From Candidatus Peribacter sp. UBA6535 (lineage in GTDB: Bacteria; Patescibacteriota; Gracilibacteria; Peribacterales; Peribacteraceae), in the NCBI GenBank assembly GCA_002436205.1, contig DJKT01000031.1, positions 14,599-32,945 of the forward strand: 18,347 bases of DNA. The letters run 5' to 3'. Position numbers and translations under genes: made by a program. Positions 1-7,849 of the stretch are shown here, piece by piece. The notes beneath the pieces were generated by a model. That model made no database searches, was not told the DNA's origin, and saw nothing but the letters and a program-made list of their open reading frames with translations. How positions within the stretch are numbered: position 1 is the stretch's first letter; every line of letters begins with the position of its first letter.

Positions 1-37
1 TTTTTCCTTTTTCCTTTTTCCTCTTTACACTTCCTGT
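1..37 (+). promoter_or_regulatory. Pyrimidine-rich upstream tract with possible leaderless -10 element of cysS
   Basis: The window opens with three tandem TTTTTCC units (1-21), then TACACT at 26-31, which fits a TANNNT -10 hexamer and ends six bases before the ATG at 38. That spacing would put the transcription start on or next to the start codon, giving a leaderless mRNA; no Shine-Dalgarno sequence is present. The -35 region is only the pyrimidine repeat and the upstream gene is not visible, so this is inference from spacing. Confidence 0.4.
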
Positions 38-1486
38 ATGCCTCTTCGTCTCTATAACACACTCACGAAAAAAGAAGAAGACTTCGTACCCTTAAAGGAA
101 GGCGAGGTGCGTATGTATACGTGTGGCCCAACAGTCTACGGCCGCCCGCACATCGGTAACTACAGTTCGTTCCTCCTCGCAGATCTTTTGCGCAGGTGGT
201 TAGAAGTGGGGCACGGCATGAAAGTTACACACGTTAAAAACATCACCGATGTCGGACACTTGGCAGGGGATGAAGTGGCAGATGCGCAGGGGGATGACAA
301 AATTGAAAGACAATCTCGTGAGGAGAAGGCTGATCCTTTGGAGTTAGCACGCAAATATGCAGCGCAATATATCGAGGATGAGACTGCGCTCAATTTTAAA
401 GAACCCGAGCACCGTCCACTCGCAACAGAAACCATTCCAGAAATGCTCACGATGATCGCCGCACTCATTGAGCGTGGTCACGCTTATGAAACGGATGACG
501 GAGTGTATTTTGATGTCACCTCATTTGCAGACTATGGAAAACTGTCTGGGAACACCTTGGAAAATTTATCTTCTGGTGCGCGCATCAAAGTCGACGAAAA
601 AAAGAAGCACCCCGCAGACTTCGCCCTTTGGAAAAAATGTGTTGGAGAAAATGAGCATCACATTCTGAGGTGGGACAGCAAGTGGGGAGAGGGGTTCCCC
701 GGATGGCACATCGAGTGTAGTTGTATGAGCGAAAAGTTTTTGGGTTCGCCATTTGATATTCACACCGGAGGAGAGGACTTGATCTTCCCACACCACGAAT
801 GTGAGATCGCTCAGTCGGTCGGATCTCGTAGCGGAGATTCCGCAATCTCCGCCGGCACCGAAGGTGCCGAAAATGGCACAAACAAGACCCATGTGAACTA
901 CTGGGTGCACAAGAGATTCATCGATATGGGAGACGTCAAGATGTCAAAGAGCCTTGGCAACGTGTTAACTCTCCCAGATATTGAAGCGATGGGATTTAAT
1001 CCGTTAGACCTCAGATATTATTTGTTGTCAGTGCACTATCGAACGAATTTAAAGTTTACGAAGAAAGGATTGGAAGATGCGCATAAGGCGCGTAGAAAGA
1101 TTATGGAGTGGATGAAGGAAGTAGAGGATGCAGAGGTTTCAGAAGGTGTAGAGGAGTGGGATCAGAAGTTCTCTGAGGCTATGAATTCGGATCTTAATAC
1201 CCCAGCAGCTCTGGCCACAGTATTTGATCTCATGAGCTGGTCTCGAAATGAGAATCAACTGGGAGCTTGTAAGGGGATAGTAGAAACGATCAGATCTACC
1301 TTCGGCTGCTTCGATCCTGAGGGGATCCAAGAGATCCCTAAGGAAGTTGCTGAACTCGCTCAAAAGCGCCTCGATGCGCGTGCAAACAAGGATTTTGAGG
1401 CCTCAGATAGTCTTAGGAATCAAATCCAGGCACGAGGATTCGAGGTAAAAGACACCGAAAAGGGGCAGGAAATCATCAAAATGTAG
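38..1486 (+). CDS. cysS: Cysteinyl-tRNA synthetase
   Basis: Class I aminoacyl-tRNA synthetase that activates cysteine with ATP and charges tRNA-Cys in the cytoplasm. The 482 residues are close to the usual 460-480. Visible motifs are YTCGPTVYG with the zinc-ligand Cys29, the HIGN signature at 38-41, WHIECSCMS with Cys227, FPHHECEIAQ from about 250 (His252 and Glu256 matching the zinc-binding His and Glu), and KMSKS at 301-305. The C-terminal part is the helical anticodon-binding region. The ATG at 38 is chosen because MPLRLYNTLT is the family's normal N-terminus; it has no Shine-Dalgarno but a possible leaderless promoter. Odd feature: a short Gly/Ser/Ala-rich insertion (about residues 265-277) between the zinc site and the KMSKS loop, encoded by two abutting DNA palindromes. 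The next gene is 876 nt away. Confidence 0.97.
   Translation: MPLRLYNTLTKKEEDFVPLKEGEVRMYTCGPTVYGRPHIGNYSSFLLADLLRRWLEVGHGMKVTHVKNITDVGHLAGDEVADAQGDDKIERQSREEKADPLELARKYAAQYIEDETALNFKEPEHRPLATETIPEMLTMIAALIERGHAYETDDGVYFDVTSFADYGKLSGNTLENLSSGARIKVDEKKKHPADFALWKKCVGENEHHILRWDSKWGEGFPGWHIECSCMSEKFLGSPFDIHTGGEDLIFPHHECEIAQSVGSRSGDSAISAGTEGAENGTNKTHVNYWVHKRFIDMGDVKMSKSLGNVLTLPDIEAMGFNPLDLRYYLLSVHYRTNLKFTKKGLEDAHKARRKIMEWMKEVEDAEVSEGVEEWDQKFSEAMNSDLNTPAALATVFDLMSWSRNENQLGACKGIVETIRSTFGCFDPEGIQEIPKEVAELAQKRLDARANKDFEASDSLRNQIQARGFEVKDTEKGQEIIKM
831..869. repeat. Double palindromic insertion inside cysS
   Basis: Two perfect hairpins abut inside the coding sequence. The first has 9-bp arms at 831-839 and 844-852 (GCGGAGATT / AATCTCCGC, 4-nt loop). 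The second has 7-bp arms at 853-859 and 863-869 (CGGCACC / GGTGCCG, loop GAA). Together they encode about 13 residues (SGDSAISAGTEGA) in a segment where typical CysRS proteins have a short connection. The reading frame is intact. It resembles an in-frame REP/RPE-like palindromic element; the mobile nature is inferred. Confidence 0.7.
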
Positions 1487-1493
1487 AGGGCTG

Positions 1494-1619
1494 ACCTCAC
1501 CCCCCGACCCCTCTCCTGTGCGCAGTAGAGGGGAGCTCTGCTTATCAGTATCCAGATTATTTTACTCGTTAAACGAAGTTCCCCTCTCCTCCAGAGAGGA
1601 GAGGGGTTAGGGGTGAGGT
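1494..1619. repeat. 126-bp nested inverted-repeat (MITE/REP-like) element
   Basis: The outer arms 1494-1516 and 1598-1619 pair as two 10-bp blocks (ACCTCACCCC and ACCCCTCTCC with their complements) around a small internal mismatch. The inner arms 1527-1537 (AGAGGGGAGCT) and 1577-1587 (AGTTCCCCTCT) pair with one G-T. No ORF lies in it. It starts 7 nt after the cysS stop and could act as its transcript end, although no T-tract follows. A 12-base piece recurs at 11822-11833, suggesting a repeat family. Confidence 0.7.
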
Positions 1620-1675
1620 TGGTAAAAGACACCTAAGAAGGCCAGGACCTCCAAAAACTGTAGAGAAACACCCCT

Positions 1676-1705
1676 AATAACCGACAACCGATAACCGATA
1701 ACTCG
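1676..1705. repeat. Short degenerate repeat (CCGATAAC family)
   Basis: Tandem imperfect copies of an ACCGATA-type unit: AACCGACAACCGATAACCGA then TAACTCG. The same wording recurs in the inverted repeat around 8455-8542 (TTACCGATAACTTG), so this looks like one member of a dispersed genomic repeat. No function can be read from it. Confidence 0.5.
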
Positions 1706-1975
1706 TCTTTAGGATCCAAAAACACCCCAAATCCACACGAAATGTCACCTTTTCCATACCCCATGTTGGCTCTACTTAGCGCAACCTGATTCATCGCACC
1801 ATAAAACACATATTTAGCAATGGTAAATTTATGCTCATTTTCATGGAAATACACCCTCTTCCACTGCAGATATCATTATCAAAATACCTTATTCAGTACA
1901 ATATTTGCTTATCAAACCCCTAGTTGATTGTTTTCACGTGGTGTAACAAACCTCCCCCTCACGCGTTTGGGGTAT
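1706..1975. other. Intergenic spacer, no convincing gene
   Basis: This stretch, with 1620-1675, belongs to the 876-nt gap between cysS and the S-layer gene. A minus-strand frame from a GTG at 1854 to 1633 could encode 73 residues, but it has only a weak upstream purine run, no recognisable domain, and its C-terminal third is merely the translated repeat at 1676-1705. I treat it as non-coding or a gene remnant. The 1900-1975 segment has possible promoter hexamers (TTGATT at 1924) but none with good spacing. Confidence 0.4.
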
Positions 1976-2070
1976 TGCACGGATCAGTGCGTTGCCCTTG
2001 CTTAAATGATTTAGGAACGCTTAAATATCGCTGATCCGCCTCTATGCCCGCATAGAGTCTGATCCGTGTA
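1976..2070 (+). promoter_or_regulatory. Folded upstream region of the S-layer gene with alternative pairing
   Basis: The arm CACGGATCAG (1978-1987) is the exact reverse complement of CTGATCCGTG (2059-2068), extendable to 12 bp with one G-T. A second copy of the 3' core, CTGATCCG at 2031-2038, can pair with the same 5' arm, so two mutually exclusive stems are possible. Between the two 3' copies sits a perfect 7-bp hairpin, CTCTATG-CCCG-CATAGAG (2040-2057). If transcribed this would be part of a long 5' UTR; whether it is transcribed depends on a promoter I could not place. Confidence 0.45.
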
Positions 2071-2237
2071 CACGCTCCTTTACGCATCGGCACCTTGCCT
2101 TTACTTCAAGCCAGTCTTTAAGTAACGACAAGTCTCCTCACACGCAGAGTGCTTTGATAGTGCTCCCATGCGTCGTGCTTTCTGTATTTTGATTTACCTA
2201 TCAATAACAATCTTTAAAAAGCTCGTGTGCTCTCTTT

Positions 2238-2312
2238 ATATATAAGGAGAAGAGTAACGACATTTATTCTCGTTCTCTCCTCACAAGAGCAAAGATCGTT
2301 TGTGGTGATCTT
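2238..2312 (+). promoter_or_regulatory. AT-rich -10-like sequence and two hairpins upstream of the S-layer gene
   Basis: TATATA (2238-2243) overlaps TATAAG (2241-2246) and could be a -10 box, though no good -35 sits 16-18 nt upstream. It is followed by a stem of about 12 bp with 5' arm 2247-2260 and 3' arm 2270-2282 (one mismatch, one bulge, 9-nt loop), then a 6-bp stem AAGATC (2292-2297) / GATCTT (2307-2312). Such 5' hairpins are common in long-lived, highly expressed mRNAs. The 50 nt before the ATG are T-rich with no Shine-Dalgarno. Confidence 0.35.
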
Positions 2313-2362
2313 GTAATACATTCCTTATATAGTCTTTTATTTTTTCTTTACACCTTATTCTT

Positions 2363-5300
2363 ATGGACTTTACTCTTCGAATGAAGAAAGTCCTCGCAGG
2401 AGTATCGGTTGCAGCCCTCTCGCTCACCCAAGCGGGTACAGTGCTTGCAGCATACAGCGATGTTCCAGCGGGTGTGTGGTACGGTGACTCCGTTAACGCT
2501 TTCGTTGACGCAGGTTACCTCGATGCTACACAAGCTAGGTTCCGCGGTGGCAATCCTGCCAACCGTGCTGAATTCGTTAAGTTGGTTGTAGAGCTGAACG
2601 GTGGAATTCTTTCCACTCCTCCAGCTGTTGCAAGCTTCGACGACGTTTCTACAGGAGCTTGGTACTATGGGTACTTTGAGGAAGCAGGTAAAGAAGGATG
2701 GGTCCGTGGTGACGGCGACTGCTACGGCAGTTCCCCTTGCTACTCTCGTCCTGGCGCAAACATTAACCGCGCTGAAGCTGCTGCCCTCATCACTCGCGCA
2801 TTCGGACTTGCTCCGACTGGCGATGCTTCTCAGTTCGTCGACAACCCAAGCGGACAGTGGTACACCAACGTCATTCAGACTGCGGCTGATCACTGTGTAC
2901 TTCAGGGTGACGACTCTACCGGCCGTGTTCGTCCTGGTGACAACATGAACCGTGCTGAGATGGTTGTGATGCTTTACCGTGTTGACCAAGGTCTCTCCTA
3001 CGGAGTTGATTGTGGTACAGGCGGTGTAGGCGGTGAACCAATGGTTACTGATGCAGTTGCAACTTCATCTACTACTCTTGAAGTCGAATTCAATCAGACT
3101 CTCGACCAATCAAGTGCAGAAGATGCTGGCAACTTCACAGTTACTGGTTCTCCTGAGATTGCCGTAACAAGTGCTAACCTTCTTGGTACAAGCACTGTTG
3201 AGCTCACCCTTGGTGAGTCTATGGAAGCAGGACACAGCTACACTCTTTCAGTTTCTGAACTTATGACTGCTGGCGGCGTTGTCTTTAGTGACAGCGTTGG
3301 CTTCACAGGTTACACCGCTTTCGTACAGGGTGATGGTTCACTTGAGCTTTCTCTTGCTGCCTCAAGCCCTGTTGGAGACACTGTTCCTAAAGGAGCAGTT
3401 GGTGTAGTAGGTCTCTCTGTAGACTTTACTGCTTCCTGTGATGACTCTGTTGCTATCGAAAACCTCACCATCCTTCACGAAGGATTTGGTAACGAAGTCG
3501 ATATCGATGGTATCTACGCAGCTGTAAACGGCGCTCGTGTTACACGTAAGCGCACAATTGACTCAGAAGACCAGACATCTGACCTTCGCTTCTCTTCTCC
3601 TTTGATCCTTGATCCTTGTGAGACAGTAACAGTGGACGTTGTGATGGACTTCTCATCTACAGCTGTTACCTCATCTGAGCACAACCTTGTTGTTGAACTT
3701 CCTTCCGATGTATTCGGAAACGCTCAGTCTGTATCTGGTAACTTCCCACTCCGTGGTGATACATTCCGTATTGCTGCTGTAACTAGCGGTATCGTTAGCC
3801 TTACATACCGAACTGTCTCACCGAATGAAGTTGAGGTTGGTGACGTAGGAGTTGTTATCGGTAAATACGAAGTGTCTGTTAACTCTACTGAGGACCAGAC
3901 ATTCTACTCTATGACGCTTGAGCAAAACAGCTCAGCATCTGATGGTGACTTCGTAAACATTGCTATTCGCCGAACAGACGGTACGATTCTTACCAACACT
4001 GTTTCTCAGACCGTTGGTGACTTCATAACTGTTGTGTTTGATCCTCCATTCACTGTTCTTGAAGGTGACAAAATCACTCTTGAGATCATCGCTGACATTG
4101 TTGGTGGTGCAGGTGACAAGATGATCATGCACTTCGAAGAGACATCTGACCTCTTTGCGGTTGGTTCTCTCTACGGTTACGGTGTAAACGGACAGCTCTA
4201 CGGATCACAGATTTCTCTGCCTGCCGAGACTGCCACTCTTCCTGACACAGTTTCTATCGACGCTGGTGAATTCACTATCGGTGTCGACGGACCTCCACAA
4301 GAGGAGTACACACGTGACGACAACGATGCAGTTCTTGCCAACATCACATTCCAAACTGGTGGTGAGGACATCGATGTTAAGGACTTCTTCATTTTGGTCC
4401 AAGGTCAGAGTTCAACAGGACACGTTCTTGCTGTAACAACTGCCCAATCAGCTGACCAAATCCACGAGATGCTCGAGGATGTTGAAATCCGCAACAAGTC
4501 CACCGGTCGAACGATCGACGGTGTACGTCTTACTGGTTCTTCCGACACTGGAATCACTTCAACTGGTTCTGAGAGAGGTAACTACCAGGTCTACCGATTC
4601 GATGACTTCATCGTTCGCGGAGATGAAACTTGGGAATTCCGTGTTGACTTCATTGACAACGGAACAGGTGTTCATCCAAGAGACGGAGACAAGTTCCGTG
4701 TACACATCTGTGGTGAGCCTACAGACATCATCGGTTCCGATGGTGGTTTGACAAGCAACACTGCAGGTACATGTGACTTCGGTGGTTTGATTACCGCTGT
4801 AACAACCTACCAAATGCAGGTTGAAGGTCTCTCTACTGGAGATAAAGTCGGTGACGTTCGCCCACGAGGTAACATCGCTGGTAATTTCCACAAAATTGCT
4901 ACAGCTACTCTGACCATCGCCGTTAAGGAGATTGGTGTAACAGACACTGCTGTAGAAAATGCGAAGAATATTAACCTCTTCCGCTTCGAGGCTCGCGCTG
5001 GTGAAGCAGAGGATATCCTCTTCACAAAGGCCATCTTTGAGTCAGGATCCGGTGCATCTCTGAACAATGGTCAGAACTACGCTCTATGGGTTGATACCGA
5101 TGGAGACGGTTCAGTTGACACCATCCTCGAGGACGGTGTTGCATCACAATCTAGCCAGGTTAGCTTTAACGACCTTGCTGGTGGTGGATACGTTATCCCT
5201 GCCGAAGAGACTGTTGTCTTCGAGGTACACACTGACGTTTCCTCAAGTCTTACGAACAATGACCTTACTATTCGCTTCGACACCGGTTCAGCCGTTACAT

Positions 5301-6682
5301 ACCTCGAAGCAGAAGAACTTGATGACGGTTCTAACTTGAGCGGTCTTAAGCTTAACGGTACATGTTCTGACACTTGTGATATTGTTGTAACGACTGTTCT
5401 CTCTCAGCTGTGGGCACTCCGCAGCCAGGGTGACTTGTTCGTAACAAGAGATTCGCAGCCACTGCGAAGCCGACAATTGCTTGGTGGAACTCTTGGCGAG
5501 GCTATCCTCCGTCTTGAGCTGCACGCTGAGCATGAAGATATTGATGTGACTGACATTCAGTTCACATCTTCTGGTTCAACAGCTACGGCTATTGACCGCC
5601 TAGAACTCTACCGTGACGGTGAGTCCACTAAGTTCGCAGAAGCGACTAAGGGTGGATGTGGATCCGACACAACACTTAAGCACAACCCGAAGAACAGCAC
5701 AGCTGGATCTGCGGTAAATGACCAAGTTGGTTCTGGTACGGTAACCACGTTCTGTGTGAACATGGAGAACCAGCAACTCGTTGTTCCAGATGGTGATGAT
5801 ATTGATATTATCATCCGACCTCGAATGAAGACTGATGAACAGGGTGGAACATCCAACCAGGTCATTGCTCTCTTCGTTGGTTCTGGTGCCGCTACGTACG
5901 ACAACATCGTTGTTCGTGCCCGCGGTGGAGAGTCTTCAAACGACCTCACAATGAGTGACCAGGATGGTACTGGTGAAGGAGAAGTATTCGTCGGTGCAGA
6001 AACTGTAACTGACAACTCCAACAGTAACTCCAGTATTACTGGTAACAAGAACATCTCTGTTCTTTCCAAGATCACGTCGATTACGAACGCCAACCCAGAT
6101 GCCAACGGTACATCTGTACCAACTGGTATCACGGCTATTGGTCAGTTCAAATTCACGGCCGCTGCTCACGGAAACTCTAAGAACGGAGACAACGATGTTG
6201 TCCTCTCTGGTGTAGTCTTTAATGTTAACGCCACAAACGTAAGCATTCTTGGTACTTCCATCAGGCTGTACAACAAAGCTGACCAAACGAAGGTAGGTGA
6301 CTGTGGTGTCTACAACGGAACAACTCCTGCGTCAGACGTTACTGGTAACGCTTCTGGTTCGCTTCTGGTTGAATGTAAGGGTCTGAAAGCATCCAACGTT
6401 GATACTGAAATCGACGAGGGAACAGACACTACACTCGTTCTTGAGGCAGATATCACCAATCCAAACAACGCATCCGCTGCTGGTGGTGTATCTGTTCTCC
6501 AGGTATCTATCCAAAACTTCGATGATATCGCTTCGACACCATTTGGTGCTCTTGGTGGTTCAGCCCGTTCACACGTACAGTGGATTGATGAAGATCAAAC
6601 CTCAACGTATGCTAACGGAAACGTCTTCCTTTGGGTCGAATATCCAGAGACATCTGTTAAGTCTACTAGCTACAACAGCTAA
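2363..6682 (+). CDS. S-layer protein with three SLH domains and repeated beta-sandwich domains
   Basis: Secreted surface protein, 1439 residues, predicted to form or join the S-layer. Residues 1-30 are a signal peptide (MKK, hydrophobic core, cleavage near VLA-A). Three SLH domains follow: about 31-80, 92-148 and 157-212, each with the FxD..W(Y) start and the NRAE helix (PANRAEF, INRAEA, MNRAEM); these bind cell-wall polymers. About 226-318 looks like an SbsA-type Ig-like domain. The rest holds divergent repeats, each with a VTVDVVMDF-like strand near residues 422, 568, 753, 945, 1143 and 1351, and an EDIDV-type strand near 359, 667, 881, 1057 and 1276. DTDGDGSVD at 911-919 looks like a calcium-binding loop. 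Composition is rich in Thr, Ser, Gly and Asp with few Lys, and codon use is strongly biased as in a highly expressed gene. The ATG at 2381 (MKKVLAG) is an alternative start; neither has a Shine-Dalgarno. TTTACACC lies 9 nt before the first ATG, as before cysS. Confidence 0.93.
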   Translation: MDFTLRMKKVLAGVSVAALSLTQAGTVLAAYSDVPAGVWYGDSVNAFVDAGYLDATQARFRGGNPANRAEFVKLVVELNGGILSTPPAVASFDDVSTGAWYYGYFEEAGKEGWVRGDGDCYGSSPCYSRPGANINRAEAAALITRAFGLAPTGDASQFVDNPSGQWYTNVIQTAADHCVLQGDDSTGRVRPGDNMNRAEMVVMLYRVDQGLSYGVDCGTGGVGGEPMVTDAVATSSTTLEVEFNQTLDQSSAEDAGNFTVTGSPEIAVTSANLLGTSTVELTLGESMEAGHSYTLSVSELMTAGGVVFSDSVGFTGYTAFVQGDGSLELSLAASSPVGDTVPKGAVGVVGLSVDFTASCDDSVAIENLTILHEGFGNEVDIDGIYAAVNGARVTRKRTIDSEDQTSDLRFSSPLILDPCETVTVDVVMDFSSTAVTSSEHNLVVELPSDVFGNAQSVSGNFPLRGDTFRIAAVTSGIVSLTYRTVSPNEVEVGDVGVVIGKYEVSVNSTEDQTFYSMTLEQNSSASDGDFVNIAIRRTDGTILTNTVSQTVGDFITVVFDPPFTVLEGDKITLEIIADIVGGAGDKMIMHFEETSDLFAVGSLYGYGVNGQLYGSQISLPAETATLPDTVSIDAGEFTIGVDGPPQEEYTRDDNDAVLANITFQTGGEDIDVKDFFILVQGQSSTGHVLAVTTAQSADQIHEMLEDVEIRNKSTGRTIDGVRLTGSSDTGITSTGSERGNYQVYRFDDFIVRGDETWEFRVDFIDNGTGVHPRDGDKFRVHICGEPTDIIGSDGGLTSNTAGTCDFGGLITAVTTYQMQVEGLSTGDKVGDVRPRGNIAGNFHKIATATLTIAVKEIGVTDTAVENAKNINLFRFEARAGEAEDILFTKAIFESGSGASLNNGQNYALWVDTDGDGSVDTILEDGVASQSSQVSFNDLAGGGYVIPAEETVVFEVHTDVSSSLTNNDLTIRFDTGSAVTYLEAEELDDGSNLSGLKLNGTCSDTCDIVVTTVLSQLWALRSQGDLFVTRDSQPLRSRQLLGGTLGEAILRLELHAEHEDIDVTDIQFTSSGSTATAIDRLELYRDGESTKFAEATKGGCGSDTTLKHNPKNSTAGSAVNDQVGSGTVTTFCVNMENQQLVVPDGDDIDIIIRPRMKTDEQGGTSNQVIALFVGSGAATYDNIVVRARGGESSNDLTMSDQDGTGEGEVFVGAETVTDNSNSNSSITGNKNISVLSKITSITNANPDANGTSVPTGITAIGQFKFTAAAHGNSKNGDNDVVLSGVVFNVNATNVSILGTSIRLYNKADQTKVGDCGVYNGTTPASDVTGNASGSLLVECKGLKASNVDTEIDEGTDTTLVLEADITNPNNASAAGGVSVLQVSIQNFDDIASTPFGALGGSARSHVQWIDEDQTSTYANGNVFLWVEYPETSVKSTSYNS

Positions 6683-6700
6683 AGACCTTTCATGATGCTC

Positions 6701-6757
6701 TTCCTAACTTAGGAACTAAAAACCCCTCTCCAGGTAAAACTGGGAGGGGTTTTTTGG
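6701..6757 (+). terminator. Bidirectional intrinsic terminator after the S-layer gene
   Basis: A perfect small hairpin TTCCTA-ACT-TAGGAA (6701-6715) is followed by a strong stem with AAAAACCCCTCTCCAG (6717-6732) pairing with CTGGGAGGGGTTTTTT (6740-6755), loop GTAAAA, ending in a T run. On the minus strand the same stem also ends in TTTTTAG, so it can stop transcripts from the convergent FemAB-like gene too. Confidence 0.9.
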
Positions 6758-6773
6758 TACACATATAAAAAAA

Positions 6774-6838
6774 TCGAAGTACGAAGCACGAAATACGAAA
6801 CATAGCATTCGGATTTCGAATTTCGTTTTTCGTATTTA
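6774..6838. repeat. Imperfect inverted repeat of TACGAA/ACGAAAT units
   Basis: The left arm 6775-6801 (units GAAGTACGAAG, CACGAAATACGAAA) and the right arm 6811-6838 (GGATTTCGAATTTCG, TTTTTCGTATTT) are complementary over about 25 nt with a few mismatches. The right arm runs into the stop codon of the minus-strand FemAB-like gene (6836-6838). It looks like a dispersed non-coding repeat lying between two convergent genes. Confidence 0.6.
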
Positions 6839-7792
6839 CCCTAATAACTTCCTCTTCATCTGAAGCAACCAATACATCATCGGCCTTAGTACTATCATCC
6901 TCTCCTTCGGATACATCACTACCTCTCCACCGAACTTTTCTTTAAAACTTGAAATGCCAGACCAAGGGTGGTCAGATTCTGCGTTTGGTGGTGCAATACC
7001 AAGAAGATCATATTCAGTGCAACCTTTTCCCTTTCCATAACGCACCGATTCCCATTGAAGCAAATATGGGGCCATCTTTGCCCTCTCAGCGTGGTTACTT
7101 GCTCCATAGTAATAGATCAGTCTTTCACCCCAAACGACGCTTAGAACGCCAGCAATCGGTTCGGTTTGCTTGTCATATGCTAAAAGAAGGAACGATCCAG
7201 GAAGATGTTCGAGAAATGCTCGGTATTGTTTTTTTGAAAGACTAACAAAGCCATCACGCTTGCCGGTCTTTTTTACAAGATCATAGAACGCATCAATGTC
7301 TCGGCTCTCTTTTATGGTGATCTCATTCTTCTTTGCAACTTTAATGTTATACCTTCCTTTTTGTTTCATTTGCGAAAGGATTTCTTCTTCGGATTGTGTC
7401 AGGTCAATAATGCGTGTTGCTTCACAATGAATGTGACGTGGAGACAGTCGACCATAATCAATTATTCTCATTGGAGAAAAATATAACGCCAAGCATGTAT
7501 CTTTCTTTGCATCGTGCATAATTTTTTCGAGAAGTTCAGTACGACCATCACCAAGTGGCCCCCGAGGAATATCCCACGTGCTGTATCCACCGAAAGTCCG
7601 ATCAATTATGACAAGTGCGGAGGCACGGATCTGTCCATCATCTTGCGATGCATAGATCCGTACTTCTTTCCCGAGTGCTTCGAGATACCTCTTTTGTTCC
7701 AGAGATTGCCAAAGATTTCCTTGGCCGGAGGATTTGGCCCATTGGTCATATCGTTTTAGATCTTCCGGTGATGTAAGAATAGTCGTCTTCAT
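6836..7792 (-). CDS. FemAB/FemX-like aminoacyltransferase (peptidoglycan bridge family)
   Basis: 318 residues, cytoplasmic. FemAB/FemX enzymes have a double GNAT fold and transfer amino acids from aminoacyl-tRNA to lipid-linked peptidoglycan precursors. Family-like features are the N-terminal LWQSLEQKRYLEALGKEV segment, IPRGPLGDG, the central KGRYNIKVAKKNEITIKE motif, and the C-terminal block YYYGASNHAERAKMAPYLLQ with WESVRYGKGKGCTEYDLLGI and a closing SSFKEKFGGEVVMYP. The ATG at 7792 is preferred over an in-frame TTG at 7813 because it begins the conserved part. It is divergent from the superoxide dismutase gene and converges on the S-layer terminator. The exact substrate cannot be read; related GNAT proteins acting on other acceptors remain possible. 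Confidence 0.85.
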   Translation of the reverse strand: MKTTILTSPEDLKRYDQWAKSSGQGNLWQSLEQKRYLEALGKEVRIYASQDDGQIRASALVIIDRTFGGYSTWDIPRGPLGDGRTELLEKIMHDAKKDTCLALYFSPMRIIDYGRLSPRHIHCEATRIIDLTQSEEEILSQMKQKGRYNIKVAKKNEITIKESRDIDAFYDLVKKTGKRDGFVSLSKKQYRAFLEHLPGSFLLLAYDKQTEPIAGVLSVVWGERLIYYYGASNHAERAKMAPYLLQWESVRYGKGKGCTEYDLLGIAPPNAESDHPWSGISSFKEKFGGEVVMYPKERMIVLRPMMYWLLQMKRKLLG

Positions 7793-7817
7793 ACATTTTT
7801 TTCTTATACCCAAATGC

Positions 7818-7828
7818 TACACTAGAAT
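7818..7828 (+). promoter_or_regulatory. Possible -10 region of the superoxide dismutase gene
   Basis: TACACT (7818-7823) overlaps TAGAAT (7823-7828), both acceptable -10 hexamers, about 22-26 nt before the ATG at 7850. The upstream -35 zone is only a T run (7795-7804), so this is a weak promoter call. The 57-nt gap to the divergent FemAB-like start must contain promoters for both genes. Confidence 0.4.
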
Positions 7829-7849
7829 CGAAACTTTCCCACGCAAATC

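Noticed and set aside
1676..1705. CRISPR array
   Set aside because: Short degenerate units without regular unique spacers; no cas genes in the window.
1633..1854. 73-codon minus-strand frame in the cysS/S-layer spacer
   Set aside because: It starts with GTG, has no recognisable domain, and its C-terminal third is translated repeat sequence; more likely spacer or a remnant.
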